Assembly (NCBI GenBank): GCA_018712825.1
Contig: DVGG01000046.1
Span: 37,344 to 101,343, forward strand
Source of the DNA: Candidatus Faecousia excrementipullorum
GTDB taxonomy: Bacteria > Bacillota > Clostridia > Oscillospirales > Oscillospiraceae
Reading direction: 5' to 3'
DNA: 64,000 bases
A program made the translations under genes and the position numbers. Under the pieces are notes generated by a model, which did no database searches, was not told the origin of the DNA, and saw only the letters and a list, made by a program, of their open reading frames with translations. Positions within the stretch are counted from its first letter, which is position 1. Every line of letters begins with the position of its first letter. Of this stretch, positions 53,192-62,278 are shown in pieces.

Positions 53192-53469
53192 AATAAGGTC
53201 GCACTAGTCGGGGAGATAGCGGTGCCCTGTACCTGCAATCCGCTATAGCAGGGATGAATTCCCACACCCGGTCAAGCTTGAGTGCCGTCTGACCTGTGTA
53301 AGTGATGTTGAGGGGACGGTCCTGCGCAACAGAATCCCGTGAACCATGTCAGGTGGGGAACCAAGCAGCATTAAGCGGACTTTTCTGTGTGCCGCCGGTC
53401 TGCCGTTCCTGAGTTGGCTGCATGGGTTCGGGCACTCGGCTTGAACAAATGTGGGTGTGCGATCTTATT
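53192..53469 (+). ncRNA. ffs: Signal recognition particle RNA, large Gram-positive (Alu-containing) type
   Basis: 5' and 3' ends pair over about 12 of 13 positions (53192-53204 with 53457-53469). The Alu domain has GGGGAGATAGCGGTGCCCTG and the S-domain core has CATGTCAGGTGGGGAACCAA with a GGAA tetraloop and AGCAGCATTAAG. The RNA is about 278 nt, as in Bacillus scRNA, and binds Ffh to target membrane proteins. It lies just before dnaX, the conserved Firmicutes order. Exact ends are estimated from the closing stem. Confidence 0.93.
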
Positions 53470-53499
53470 ATGAGCCGGTTTCTATATTTGGAGGCTGTT

Positions 53500-55101
53500 A
53501 TGTATCAGGCACTTTATCGGAAATATCGCCCCCAGACCTTCGATGACGTGGTTGGACAGCAGGCCGTAACCCAGACATTGAAGAATCAGCTGATTAACCA
53601 CCGGATGAGCCATGCGTATTTGTTTACCGGCTCCCGGGGTACCGGCAAAACCAGCAGCGCCAAGATTCTTGCCAAGGCGGTGAACTGTGAAAATCCCCAG
53701 GACGGCAATCCCTGTAATTGCTGTGCCGCCTGCCGGGCCATCGATGCCGGTTCCTGCATGGACGTGCTGGAAATTGATGCAGCATCCAACAACGGCGTGG
53801 ACAATGTGCGGGATTTGCGGGATGATGCAGTCTATACTCCCTCACAGGTGAAGATGCGGGTGTATATCATCGACGAGGTGCACATGCTTTCCCTGTCCGC
53901 CTTCAATGCGCTGCTGAAAATCATTGAGGAGCCGCCGGAGCACCTGCTGTTCATTCTGGCTACCACGGAGCTGCATAAGGTTCCGGCTACCATTTTGTCC
54001 CGGTGCCAGCGGTTTTCCTTCCGACGAATCAGCCAGGACGACATTGCGGCAAGGCTGCAATACGTGGCTTTTCAGGAGGATATTTCCCTGGAGCCCTCTG
54101 CCGCCCGGGTTCTGGCCAGATTGGCAGACGGCGGCCTTCGGGACGCCCTGAGCCTTCTGGACCAGTGTGCCTCCGCAACCTCCGGGGAATTGACTGCAGA
54201 GCGGGTGTACGCCTGCCTGGGCATTGCCGGAATCCAGGAGTGCGGCAAGCTCATGGCCTGTATTGCAGACCATGATACTGCCGGAGCCCTGTCCCTTTTG
54301 AACCGCTTTTATGCGGAGGGGAAGGATTTGGGTGCCCTGCTGGATGAGATGGCCTGCCTGACCCGGGATTATATGATTCTGAAAACCGCTCCCCAGGAGG
54401 GGATTGGTATGCTCTCCGGTGTGGCCTCTGACCAGGAGGTGCAGGAGCTTTCCCGCCGATTTTCCAGCGGGGAACTGGTGCGGATGATGAGCCTGATTCA
54501 GTCCACCGCTGCGGGCTTCACCAGAAGCACCAGCCGCCGGATGGATGCGGAGCTGTGCATCGTGAACCTGTGCCGCCCGGAGCTGCAGCTGGACGGGGAG
54601 TCTCTGAACGCCCGCCTTACCAGAATCGAAGACCAGATTCGCTCCGGAAACCTGGCGTTTTCCGGGAAAGCCCCGGAAAGCAATGGTACGGTTTCTGCTG
54701 AGCCTGCTCCTGAGCTTCCGGAGGAACCGGAGCCTGAGCCGGAGCTGGTGTCCCAGGCGCCTGTGGGCTTCTGGACGGAGGTGGCAGAGCAGGTGCGGAA
54801 GGCTTTGCAGCCGCCATACTCCGGTTTCTTTGCCCCATCTTCCAACTCGCCCCTGCAGGGCGTGCTCCAGGGCAACCGGATTCTGCTGGTCTGCGCCAAT
54901 GACTTTACCCGGGAAATGATTAACAAACCGGAGATTCTGGAAACAGTCGGGCTGAAAGCCTCGGCCATTCTGGGAAGAAAGGTAACCGCCGTAGCCACGG
55001 ACCGCACCGGCCGGGAGAATACCGGCGGACAGATGGAGAAACTGCTGCAATTTGGCAGAGCCCATAGTGATATTTTCAAAATCAAAGAAAACAACGAATA
55101 G
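53500..55101 (+). CDS. dnaX: DNA polymerase III subunit gamma/tau
   Basis: 533 residues. The AAA+ clamp-loader module has Walker A GSRGTGKT (44-51), zinc-binding Cys63, 72, 75 and 78, DEVH Walker B (125-128) and an SRC arginine-finger motif (LSRCQRF). A tau-like C-terminal region follows with a Pro/Glu-rich linker near 415-450. It loads the beta clamp and links the replisome. ATG 53500 follows GGAGG; the longer frame begins inside the SRP RNA. It is followed closely by ebfC and recR. Confidence 0.95.
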   Translation: MYQALYRKYRPQTFDDVVGQQAVTQTLKNQLINHRMSHAYLFTGSRGTGKTSSAKILAKAVNCENPQDGNPCNCCAACRAIDAGSCMDVLEIDAASNNGVDNVRDLRDDAVYTPSQVKMRVYIIDEVHMLSLSAFNALLKIIEEPPEHLLFILATTELHKVPATILSRCQRFSFRRISQDDIAARLQYVAFQEDISLEPSAARVLARLADGGLRDALSLLDQCASATSGELTAERVYACLGIAGIQECGKLMACIADHDTAGALSLLNRFYAEGKDLGALLDEMACLTRDYMILKTAPQEGIGMLSGVASDQEVQELSRRFSSGELVRMMSLIQSTAAGFTRSTSRRMDAELCIVNLCRPELQLDGESLNARLTRIEDQIRSGNLAFSGKAPESNGTVSAEPAPELPEEPEPEPELVSQAPVGFWTEVAEQVRKALQPPYSGFFAPSSNSPLQGVLQGNRILLVCANDFTREMINKPEILETVGLKASAILGRKVTAVATDRTGRENTGGQMEKLLQFGRAHSDIFKIKENNE

Positions 55102-55111
55102 GAGATTGTAT

Positions 55112-55456
55112 ATGGCAAAGGGTGGATTCCGGGGTATGCCCGGAGGAATGAATCAGGCGGCCATGCTGAAGCAGGCCCAGAAGATGCAGCAGGAGATGCT
55201 GCGCATGCAGGAGGAAATGGAGAACAAGACCTATACCGCAGCAGCCGGCGGCGGTATGGTAAAGGCTACCGTCAGCGGCAAGCACCAGCTGATGGGCCTG
55301 GAAATCAATCCGGAGGCAGTGGACCCGGAGGATGTGGAAATGCTCCAGGATATGGTGATTGCTGCGGTCAATGAGGCCATGCGTACCGCCGATGAGGACT
55401 CCGCCAACAATATGTCCCGCCTTACCGGCGGCCTGAACCTGGGCGGCCTGTTCTAA
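55112..55456 (+). CDS. YbaB/EbfC nucleoid-associated protein
   Basis: A 114-residue protein with Gly/Met-rich N-terminus (MAKGGFRGMPGGMNQAAML), helical QKMQQEMLRMQEEME and the core GGGMVKATVSGKHQLMGLEINPEAVD. It binds DNA as a dimer and usually sits between dnaX and recR, as here. ATG 55112 follows AGGAG; the longer frame lies inside dnaX. Confidence 0.93.
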   Translation: MAKGGFRGMPGGMNQAAMLKQAQKMQQEMLRMQEEMENKTYTAAAGGGMVKATVSGKHQLMGLEINPEAVDPEDVEMLQDMVIAAVNEAMRTADEDSANNMSRLTGGLNLGGLF

Positions 55457-55465
55457 GGAGGCACC

Positions 55466-56065
55466 ATGCAGTATTTCCCTGCGGCTCTGGAAAATCTCAC
55501 CGACCAGTTTGCCAGACTTCCGGGCATTGGAGGTAAGACGGCCCAGCGGCTGGCCTTCTATGTACTGGGAATGCCGGAACAGGAGGCACTGTCCTTTGCA
55601 GATGCCATTGTCCAGGCGAAGAAAAGCGTGGGCACCTGTCCGGTGTGCCAGAATATCACCGACAAGGAAGTGTGCCCTATTTGTGATGACGATTCCCGGG
55701 ACCACAGCACCATCTGTGTGGTGGCGGAGCCCAAGGACGTGATTGCCATGGAGCGTTCCCACGAATTTCGTGGGGTGTACCACGTGCTTCACGGTGTCAT
55801 CTCCCCGTTGAACCATGTGACCCAGGAGGACATCCGGATCAAGGAGCTGCTCCAGCGGGTAGGCAGCGGGGAAGTCCAGGAGGTCATCATGGCCACCAAC
55901 CCGGATACGGAAGGGGAGGCCACCGCCATGTATATTTCCCGCCTCCTGCGCCCCCTGGGGGTGAAGGTGACGAGACTTGCCTACGGCGTGCCTGTGGGCA
56001 GTCAGCTGGAATATGCGGACGAGGTGACCTTGTCCCGCGCCCTGGAGGGCAGACAACAGATGTAA
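55466..56065 (+). CDS. recR: Recombination protein RecR
   Basis: 199 residues. It has the helix-hairpin-helix start [18 protein letters not shown], a Cys4 zinc motif (CPVC ... VCPIC), and a Toprim domain with [14 protein letters not shown]. It acts with RecO and RecF in gap repair. It starts 9 bp after ebfC and ends the operon at a strong bidirectional terminator. Confidence 0.96.
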   Translation: MQYFPAALENLTDQFARLPGIGGKTAQRLAFYVLGMPEQEALSFADAIVQAKKSVGTCPVCQNITDKEVCPICDDDSRDHSTICVVAEPKDVIAMERSHEFRGVYHVLHGVISPLNHVTQEDIRIKELLQRVGSGEVQEVIMATNPDTEGEATAMYISRLLRPLGVKVTRLAYGVPVGSQLEYADEVTLSRALEGRQQM

Positions 56066-56101
56066 AAAATCCCACGGCTGGTTCGCAGTCGTGGGATTTT
56101 T
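56065..56101. terminator. Bidirectional terminator between recR and dapA
   Basis: A 12-bp stem (56065-56076 with 56090-56101), A-rich on the left and T-rich on the right, ends the convergent recR (plus) and dapA (minus) genes. Confidence 0.85.
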
Positions 56102-56107
56102 CCGGCT

Positions 56108-57001
56108 TTACACAAAGAATTCCCGGCCTTTCCGGCGGAAAAATTCCTGTAATTTATCTCTGGTTTCCATAGAAGGAGCGCCCAGGGGCAGCCGGCACTG
56201 GCCGCAGTCAAACCCGGAAAGCGCCATTGCTGCCTTCACCGGAATGGGATTTACCTCCCGGAACAGCAAATCTATCAGCTCCTGCAGGGCACACTGGATT
56301 GCGGCAGCGGTCCGAAAATCTCCGGACAGGGCGGACTGGACCATGGCCTGGGTGGTCTGGGGACAGACGTTGGATACCACAGATACCACACCACGAGCAC
56401 CGCAGGCCATGGCGGGCACCACCATGGTGTCATTTCCCGTGTAAATCTCAAAATCCTCCCCGCAGGCATTGCGAATCCGGGTGATTTTGGTAATGTCAGT
56501 GCCGGCTTCCTTCACCCCGATGATGTTGGGGATGCGGCTCAGCTTTTCGTAGACGGAAACGGGAATGTCCAGCCCGGTGCGGGACGGCACGTTGTAGAGA
56601 ATGATGGGCAGCTCCACCTGCCGTGCGATGGCGGTGTAGTGCCCCACCAGCCCATCCGGGGTGGACTTGTTGTAGTAGGGCGACACAATCAAAAGACCGT
56701 CCACCCCGGTTTCCTGGGCGGCTGCGCTCAGGGCGATGGTATGTTCTGTGGAGTTGCTGCCTGTCCCGGCAAGAATCCTGCAGTTTTTCCCGGCGTATGC
56801 CTTTCCCCGGCGGAAAAGCTCCAGCTTTTCCCCGTCGGTCAATACCGGGGATTCCCCGGTGGTGCCGGAGAGGACGATTGCCCCGATTCCGGCGTCGATT
56901 TGCTGACGGATCAGCTGTTCTGCCATAGGGTAGTTGATTTCCTTCCCCAAAAATGGGGTTACCAGGGCGGTAGCCACCCCGGGAATAAATGATTGTTTCA
57001 T
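56108..57001 (-). CDS. dapA: 4-hydroxy-tetrahydrodipicolinate synthase
   Basis: A 297-residue DHDPS. The Schiff-base Lys164 is in IGVKEAGTD, Tyr136 in [10 protein letters not shown], and Thr47/Thr48 in SGTTGES. Pyruvate and aspartate semialdehyde combine in the lysine/diaminopimelate path. ATG 57001 has GGGAGGGA upstream. It stands alone, with no T-box or lysine riboswitch recognised in the 150 bp upstream. The N-terminal and C-terminal halves are both intact. Confidence 0.95.
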   Translation of the reverse strand: MKQSFIPGVATALVTPFLGKEINYPMAEQLIRQQIDAGIGAIVLSGTTGESPVLTDGEKLELFRRGKAYAGKNCRILAGTGSNSTEHTIALSAAAQETGVDGLLIVSPYYNKSTPDGLVGHYTAIARQVELPIILYNVPSRTGLDIPVSVYEKLSRIPNIIGVKEAGTDITKITRIRNACGEDFEIYTGNDTMVVPAMACGARGVVSVVSNVCPQTTQAMVQSALSGDFRTAAAIQCALQELIDLLFREVNPIPVKAAMALSGFDCGQCRLPLGAPSMETRDKLQEFFRRKGREFFV

Positions 57002-57151
57002 AAAAATCCCTCCCCTTTACACTATGCAGCTGCCGCCCCGGGGGAAACCGGAAAGGTGTACTTCCGGGAAATTTCTGGGTATTCTATAGATTTTCTTCCG
57101 GTATTGTGGTATAATCCCCATGAATGTTGTAAGATAAAGGAGCAGATAGGA

Positions 57152-58216
57152 TTGTCAGATACATTGCATACATCCCAGGCACCGACCTGTGATTTCAAGA
57201 CGAAGGACTTTTGGTACGACCTTCCCCAGGAGCTGATTGCCCAGACTCCACTGGAGAAGCGGGACAGTTCCCGGCTTCTGGTCATGAATAAGGAAACCGG
57301 GGAGCTCTCTCACCGGCACTTTTACGATATTGTGGAATACTTGAACCCCGGGGACTGCCTGGTGATGAACGATTCCCGGGTGCTTCCTGCCCGGCTTCTG
57401 GGCCACCGCCCCACAGGAGGCGCTGTAGAGCTGCTTCTGCTGCGGGATCTGGGGGATAAGAAGTGGGAATGTCTGGCAAAGCCCGGAAAGAAGCTCCGCC
57501 CCGGCCAGGAGGTCATCTTCGGGAACGGCGAGCTGACCGCTACGGTGGAGGAAGTCCGGGAGGACGGGAACCGGATTGTCCGGTTCCATTATGAAGGCAT
57601 CTTCCTGGAGATTCTGGAACACCTGGGGAAAATGCCCCTGCCGCCTTACATCCAGGCAGAGCTCCAGGACCAGGAGCGGTACCAGACGGTGTATTCCCGG
57701 GAGACCGGCTCCGCTGCGGCTCCCACCGCAGGCCTGCATTTTACCAAAGAGCTTCTGGAGCAGATTGAGAAGAAGGGTATTACCCTGGCCTATGTGACCC
57801 TCCATGTAGGTCTTGGCACCTTCCGTCCGGTGAAGGCAGAGCAAATCAGCCAGCACCATATGCACTCCGAGCTGTGCATGCTGAGCCATGAGACGGCCCA
57901 GCTCCTCAATGACACCAAAAAGCGGGGCGGACAGATTGTGTGCGTGGGCACCACCTCCTGCCGTACTCTGGAATCTCTTGTGGAGCCAGACGGTACTTTC
58001 GTAGAAAAATCCAGGTGGACAGATATTTTCATCTACCCGGGCTATACCTTCCTGGCTATGGATGCCCTCATTACCAACTTCCACCTGCCGGAAAGCACCC
58101 TGGTAATGCTGGTCTCCGCCTTCGCCGGAAGAGACCATATTCTCCACGCCTACGAAGAGGCTGTCAAGGAGAGATACCGGTTCTTCTCCTTTGGGGACGC
58201 CATGTTCCTGTATTAA
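57152..58216 (+). CDS. queA: S-adenosylmethionine:tRNA ribosyltransferase-isomerase
   Basis: 354 residues. It starts with the family motif [30 protein letters not shown], then [31 protein letters not shown] and [13 protein letters not shown]. It transfers the ribose of SAM to preQ1-tRNA to make epoxyqueuosine. I propose TTG 57152, with AAGGAG about 10 bases upstream; the frame is open far upstream but that part is not conserved. A TATAAT at 57110-57115 could be the -10. It is followed 19 bp later by tgt. Confidence 0.92.
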   Translation: MSDTLHTSQAPTCDFKTKDFWYDLPQELIAQTPLEKRDSSRLLVMNKETGELSHRHFYDIVEYLNPGDCLVMNDSRVLPARLLGHRPTGGAVELLLLRDLGDKKWECLAKPGKKLRPGQEVIFGNGELTATVEEVREDGNRIVRFHYEGIFLEILEHLGKMPLPPYIQAELQDQERYQTVYSRETGSAAAPTAGLHFTKELLEQIEKKGITLAYVTLHVGLGTFRPVKAEQISQHHMHSELCMLSHETAQLLNDTKKRGGQIVCVGTTSCRTLESLVEPDGTFVEKSRWTDIFIYPGYTFLAMDALITNFHLPESTLVMLVSAFAGRDHILHAYEEAVKERYRFFSFGDAMFLY

Positions 58217-58235
58217 ATCGTTTGCGAGGTAATCT

Positions 58236-59366
58236 ATGTTTGAATTGAAGAAAACCGAAGGGGCTGCCCGGCGGGGTGAGTTTACCTGTGCCCACGGCAC
58301 AGTGCAAACCCCTGTGTTTATGAATGTGGGTACCCAAGGCGCCATCAAAGGAGCCCTGAGTGCCAAGGACCTGAAGGACGTCGGCTGCCAGGTGGAGCTT
58401 TCCAATACCTACCACCTGCACCTGCGTCCCACCGACAAGATTGTGAAGGAATGCGGGGGCCTGCATAAGTTTATGACCTGGGATGGCCCCATCCTCACGG
58501 ACTCCGGCGGATTTCAGGTGTTTTCCCTGGCCTCTTTGCGGAAAATCAAGGAGGAAGGGGTGACCTTCGCCTCCCATATCGACGGACACAAGATTTTTAT
58601 GGGCCCGGAGGAGAGTATGCAGATTCAGTCCAACCTGGGCTCTGACATCTGCATGGCCTTTGACGAGTGCATCGAAAATCCTGCTCCCAGAGCCTATGTG
58701 CAGCAGAGTGTGGACCGGACTTACCGTTGGCTGGTGCGGTGCAAGGCAGAGAACGCCCGGCTCAACGCCCTGGAGGATACGGTGAATCCCCAGCAGATGC
58801 TGTGGGGCATCAACCAGGGCGGTACCTACCCGGATATCCGAATCGACCATATGAAGCGGATTGCGGATCTGGATTTGCCGGGATACGCCATCGGCGGCCT
58901 GGCTGTGGGTGAGACCGCTCAGGAGATGTACGACATCATCGAAGCAGTGGAGCCCTACATGCCCAAGGAAAAGACCAGATACCTTATGGGTGTGGGAACG
59001 CCTACCAACATTATCGAGGCGGTTGCCAGAGGCGTGGACTTTTTCGACTGCGTTATGCCTGCCCGGAACGCCCGCCATGCCCGGCTCTTTACCTGGGAGG
59101 GAGCCATCAATCTGCGCAATGCCAAGTATATGACTGACATGCAGCCCATTGATCCCCAGTGCGATTGCCCCGTGTGCTGCCGTTACTCCCGGGCCTATAT
59201 CCGGCACCTGTTTGTAGCGGAGGAGATGCTTGCCATGCGGCTTTGCGTGATGCACAATCTGTATTTTTATAACAAGCTGATGGAAAGAATCCGCAACGCC
59301 CTGGATGAAGGCCGTTTTGCAGATTTCCGCAGGGAATATTCCGAAAAACTGTCCCGGAGAATTTAA
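58236..59366 (+). CDS. tgt: tRNA-guanine transglycosylase
   Basis: 376 residues. It has the catalytic Asp region DSGGFQVFSL, GIDHM-like FDCVMPARNARHA and the zinc site CDCPVCCRYSRAYIRHL. It exchanges guanine at position 34 for preQ1 in GUN-anticodon tRNAs, before QueA acts. It is in an operon with queA and is followed by yajC, as in many bacteria. Confidence 0.97.
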   Translation: MFELKKTEGAARRGEFTCAHGTVQTPVFMNVGTQGAIKGALSAKDLKDVGCQVELSNTYHLHLRPTDKIVKECGGLHKFMTWDGPILTDSGGFQVFSLASLRKIKEEGVTFASHIDGHKIFMGPEESMQIQSNLGSDICMAFDECIENPAPRAYVQQSVDRTYRWLVRCKAENARLNALEDTVNPQQMLWGINQGGTYPDIRIDHMKRIADLDLPGYAIGGLAVGETAQEMYDIIEAVEPYMPKEKTRYLMGVGTPTNIIEAVARGVDFFDCVMPARNARHARLFTWEGAINLRNAKYMTDMQPIDPQCDCPVCCRYSRAYIRHLFVAEEMLAMRLCVMHNLYFYNKLMERIRNALDEGRFADFRREYSEKLSRRI

Positions 59367-59373
59367 AAAATTC

Positions 59374-59401
59374 TTGCATTTTGTTCCAGTAATGATATAA
59401 T
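59374..59401 (+). promoter_or_regulatory. yajC promoter
   Basis: TTGCAT (59374-59379), 16-bp spacer, TATAAT (59396-59401), 31 bp before ATG 59433. It gives yajC its own start besides read-through from tgt. Confidence 0.6.
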
Positions 59402-59432
59402 GAAAAGGACAAATTGAAAAGGAGCGAAATCC

Positions 59433-59828
59433 ATGTTATTATTCTTAGAAGAAGCAGCCACTACCACTGCGGATACCGGCGCAGCCGGCATGCTGATGAC
59501 CTTCCTGCCCCTGATTGCCATCTTCGTCGTGTTCTATTTTATGCTGATTCGTCCCGAGAAGAAGCGTAAGAAGGAAGCAGAACAGATGCGCTCTGCCCTG
59601 AAGAACGGGGATGAGATCACCACCATCGGCGGTATCACCGGCAAGGTTGTGGATGTGAAAGAGGACAAGTTCGTAATCGAGACCGGCGCTGACCAGGTCC
59701 GCATCGAGTTTGCCAAGTGGGCTCTGTCCACCAACGACACGGCTGCTGCCGCTGCCCAGGAGGAGGCCCGGAAGGCTCAGGAAGCCAAGGCCAAGGCCAA
59801 GGCTGCCAAGAAGGCCAACAAGGAATAA
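59433..59828 (+). CDS. yajC: Preprotein translocase subunit YajC
   Basis: A 131-residue protein. It has a short external N-terminus, one TM (about 20-38, LMTFLPLIAIFVVFYFMLI), the signature RPEKKRKKEAEQMRSALKNGDEITTIGGITGKV, and an Ala/Lys/Glu-rich C-terminal helix (QEEARKAQEAKAKAKAAKKANKE). It associates with SecDF at the translocon. secD/secF, which often follow, are replaced here by a convergent gene. Confidence 0.93.
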   Translation: MLLFLEEAATTTADTGAAGMLMTFLPLIAIFVVFYFMLIRPEKKRKKEAEQMRSALKNGDEITTIGGITGKVVDVKEDKFVIETGADQVRIEFAKWALSTNDTAAAAAQEEARKAQEAKAKAKAAKKANKE

Positions 59829-59830
59829 TC

Positions 59831-59869
59831 AAAATGAGGCTTCGGTTTTCACCGAAGCCTCATTTTTAT
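59831..59869. terminator. Bidirectional terminator after yajC
   Basis: AAAATGAGGCTTCGGT (59831-59846) pairs perfectly with ACCGAAGCCTCATTTT (59851-59866). It serves yajC and the convergent membrane-protein gene. Confidence 0.85.
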
Positions 59870-60663
59870 GCCGGGACCAGCCGTTTGTTCCGCAGATAAG
59901 AGGGAAGATAAAACAGGGCCGGGATGACGATGTATAATCCGTAAAGCACCAATGTAAAGAGAATGGGCTTTACGCCGGGGAACAGAAGGGCAAGTAAGGG
60001 GAATTTGCCCCGGAAGAACATATAGTCGGCACCGATGGGGGAGTAGTTGACGATGTTCGCCGGGACGGACACAATCAGGCTTAACACACAGGGAAGCAGC
60101 AGCTCCCACCATTTTGTCACCTTGGTATAGCGATGGTAGCCGGAAATCAGCATCACCAGGCAGGTAAAGAGCAGGGTGGCATGGTAGAAGAAGGTGTGAA
60201 AGCCCACAAAGGAGATGCAGGAATAGGCAGAGAGCCGGATGGCGGGATAAAAGAAGTTTACAGCGCCTCCCAGCAGCCCCAGGGTGCATACATATCCGCA
60301 GCCGATTTTCTTCCATACCCCTTTGCCCCAGATGGCAAGAGGCATGGCGTACAGATAGATGCTGCATGGATACAAAGAAAGGCTGCGCTGCAAATCAAAG
60401 CCCGGATGCCGTGCGCTGAGGCTCTCCCAGGTGACAATGGCAATTTCCAGAACCACCAGGGTAATCCAAAGCCCGATGAATACCGGCCGAACCAGTGCCT
60501 GATGTTTGCCAACATAGATGGCTGTTCCAATCACGACAGCCAGAAGAACAGCGGCAAAAATCAGATGCAGAGGCGTAAACAGGGTGCCGGGGATCTGGTG
60601 GGGTGGAGCCAGAAAGTCCTTGTGGGTGAAAAAATGCTCCAGCAAATAGCGAAAATCCATCAT
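59866..60663 (-). CDS. TIGR02206/YwaF-family membrane protein
   Basis: A 265-residue protein with seven or eight TMs. It has the family features LYPCSIYLYAMPLAIWG and FHTFFYHATLLFTCLVMLISGYH. ATG 60663 is chosen because AAAGGAGG lies upstream; the ATG at 60702 is within the previous MATE gene. It overlaps no other reading frame at its 5' end but lies close to the MATE gene on the same strand, so they may share a transcript. Function is unknown. Confidence 0.8.
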   Translation of the reverse strand: MMDFRYLLEHFFTHKDFLAPPHQIPGTLFTPLHLIFAAVLLAVVIGTAIYVGKHQALVRPVFIGLWITLVVLEIAIVTWESLSARHPGFDLQRSLSLYPCSIYLYAMPLAIWGKGVWKKIGCGYVCTLGLLGGAVNFFYPAIRLSAYSCISFVGFHTFFYHATLLFTCLVMLISGYHRYTKVTKWWELLLPCVLSLIVSVPANIVNYSPIGADYMFFRGKFPLLALLFPGVKPILFTLVLYGLYIVIPALFYLPSYLRNKRLVPA

Positions 60664-60698
60664 GGTTGGCAGCCTCCTTTGAAAAGTTGGAAGGGTTG

Positions 60699-62078
60699 TC
60701 AATGCTTCGCCATTGCCCGCTGCTCTATCCGTTCAAAGGTATGAATCCAGTCTGCTTTCAGCAGATAAATCAGGAAAATAACGCTGCTGCAGCTCCAGGT
60801 GATGGGATAGGCCCAGGAGACGGTTTGCAGCTGATTGGCAAAGGGAATGGCGACGGTAATGTAGGAAACCCGCAGCACACACCAGCACAGGAGCATGGTA
60901 TACATGGGTACAGCGGATTTGCCTGCGCCCCGGAGAATACCGGCGGCACAGTGGGAGAAGGAAAGCAGGAAGAAGAACAGGCAAATGGTGCGGCTGTGAA
61001 GCACGCCGTAGCGAATGACCTCCGGGCTGTCGTCAAACAACCCGATGAGCTGGGGGGCAAAAAGATAAAACAGCCCGCCGATACACTCAGCCATCACCAC
61101 GGAGCAGATAATGGAGAAAATAGCGCCCTTTTTCACCCGGTCATACTTCTTTGCACCCAGGTTCTGACCCACGAAGGTAGCCAGGGCCTGGCTGAAGCAG
61201 GTAATGGGCAGGAAGGCAAAGCCCTCAATTTTGGAGTAGGAGCCGCAACCTGCCATGGCGGCGGAGCCGAAGGAGTTGATGTTGGATTGCACCACCACAT
61301 TGGCAAGACCGATCACGGAATTCTGAACACCGGAGGGCAGACCAAAGCGGATGATGTTTACCAGACTGTTCCAGTGAATCCGAATCCGCCGGGGCACCAG
61401 CTGACCGGGCCCCTTCAGGCGGAGCAAACGGATGCAGCAAAGCAGGGCGCTGATTCCCTGGGAAACGGTGGTGGCGAGAGCTGCGGAGCCCACGCCCATG
61501 TGAAGAACACCCACAAAAAGCAAATCCAGCACCACATTCACGATGGAAGAGAAAATCAGATAGTAAAGGGGATGGCGGCTGTCTCCCATAGCGTGGAAAA
61601 TACCCACAAAAATATTATACATGACGGTGAAAATTGCACCGCAGAAGTAAAACCGGAAGTATTCTATGGAATTTTGAATCACATCTGCCGGTGTCCCCAT
61701 CCACCCAAGAATGGTTGGGGTAAAGATAATGCCCAGCACGGTCAGCAAGCTGCCGCAAATCAGGCCGAAGGCGATGTCTGTATGAATGGCCAAATCCATT
61801 TCCTTGTAGTTCTTGGCTCCGTAGTACCTGGCGATGATAACGCCGGCACCCATGGCCAAGCCGTTGAAAAAGCCTACAAACAGGAAAATGAGATTACCGG
61901 AGGAGCTGACGGCGGCCAGAGCCTTGTCTCCAAGAAACTGTCCCACAATCAAAGAGTCGACGGTGTTGTAGAGCTGCTGAAATACATTTCCCCAGAAGAC
62001 CGGCAGAGCAAAGCGAATCAGCGCTTTGGCAATGGGATCCTCCACAAGAGAATTGTGCTGTTGTTCCAATGCGTACAC
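60699..62078 (-). CDS. MATE-family multidrug efflux pump
   Basis: A 459-residue, 12-TM MATE transporter with the typical LIRFALPVFWGNVFQQLYNTVDSLIVGQFLG opening and a second half starting near 240 (RFGLPSGVQNSVIGLANVVVQ). It is distinct from the MATE at 12884. The substrate is unknown; by family a Na+/H+-coupled drug or metabolite exporter. It is followed by the YwaF-like gene. Confidence 0.9.
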   Translation of the reverse strand: MYALEQQHNSLVEDPIAKALIRFALPVFWGNVFQQLYNTVDSLIVGQFLGDKALAAVSSSGNLIFLFVGFFNGLAMGAGVIIARYYGAKNYKEMDLAIHTDIAFGLICGSLLTVLGIIFTPTILGWMGTPADVIQNSIEYFRFYFCGAIFTVMYNIFVGIFHAMGDSRHPLYYLIFSSIVNVVLDLLFVGVLHMGVGSAALATTVSQGISALLCCIRLLRLKGPGQLVPRRIRIHWNSLVNIIRFGLPSGVQNSVIGLANVVVQSNINSFGSAAMAGCGSYSKIEGFAFLPITCFSQALATFVGQNLGAKKYDRVKKGAIFSIICSVVMAECIGGLFYLFAPQLIGLFDDSPEVIRYGVLHSRTICLFFFLLSFSHCAAGILRGAGKSAVPMYTMLLCWCVLRVSYITVAIPFANQLQTVSWAYPITWSCSSVIFLIYLLKADWIHTFERIEQRAMAKH

Positions 62079-62112
62079 TTCCTTTATATTGATGCGATAA
62101 TATTACTACTTT

Positions 62113-62141
62113 ATTATGCGATACCGAATATGAAATGTCAA
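62113..62141 (-). promoter_or_regulatory. MATE gene promoter
   Basis: Minus-strand TTGACA (62141-62136), 17-bp spacer, CATAAT (62118-62113), 35 bp before ATG 62078. Confidence 0.6.
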
Positions 62142-62174
62142 GCCCTGGAAGAAAATGTGACATTTTAGAAATAG

Positions 62175-62203
62175 TTGTAATTTTTGAAAAAATGTGGTAA
62201 AAT
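62175..62203 (+). promoter_or_regulatory. Amidohydrolase promoter
   Basis: TTGTAA (62175-62180), 17-bp spacer, TAAAAT (62198-62203). The 62079-62278 gap holds this and the divergent MATE promoter, and no gene. Confidence 0.5.
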
Positions 62204-62278
62204 ATTCGTATAAATTGGGTAAAATCCACACAGAATATAAAATCAGCATTTTTATCATCGGAAAGGCGGGGCGTTGCC

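Noticed and set aside
57002..57151. Lysine riboswitch or preQ1 riboswitch between dapA and queA
   Set aside because: No matching core sequence or stem arrangement was found on either strand by eye.
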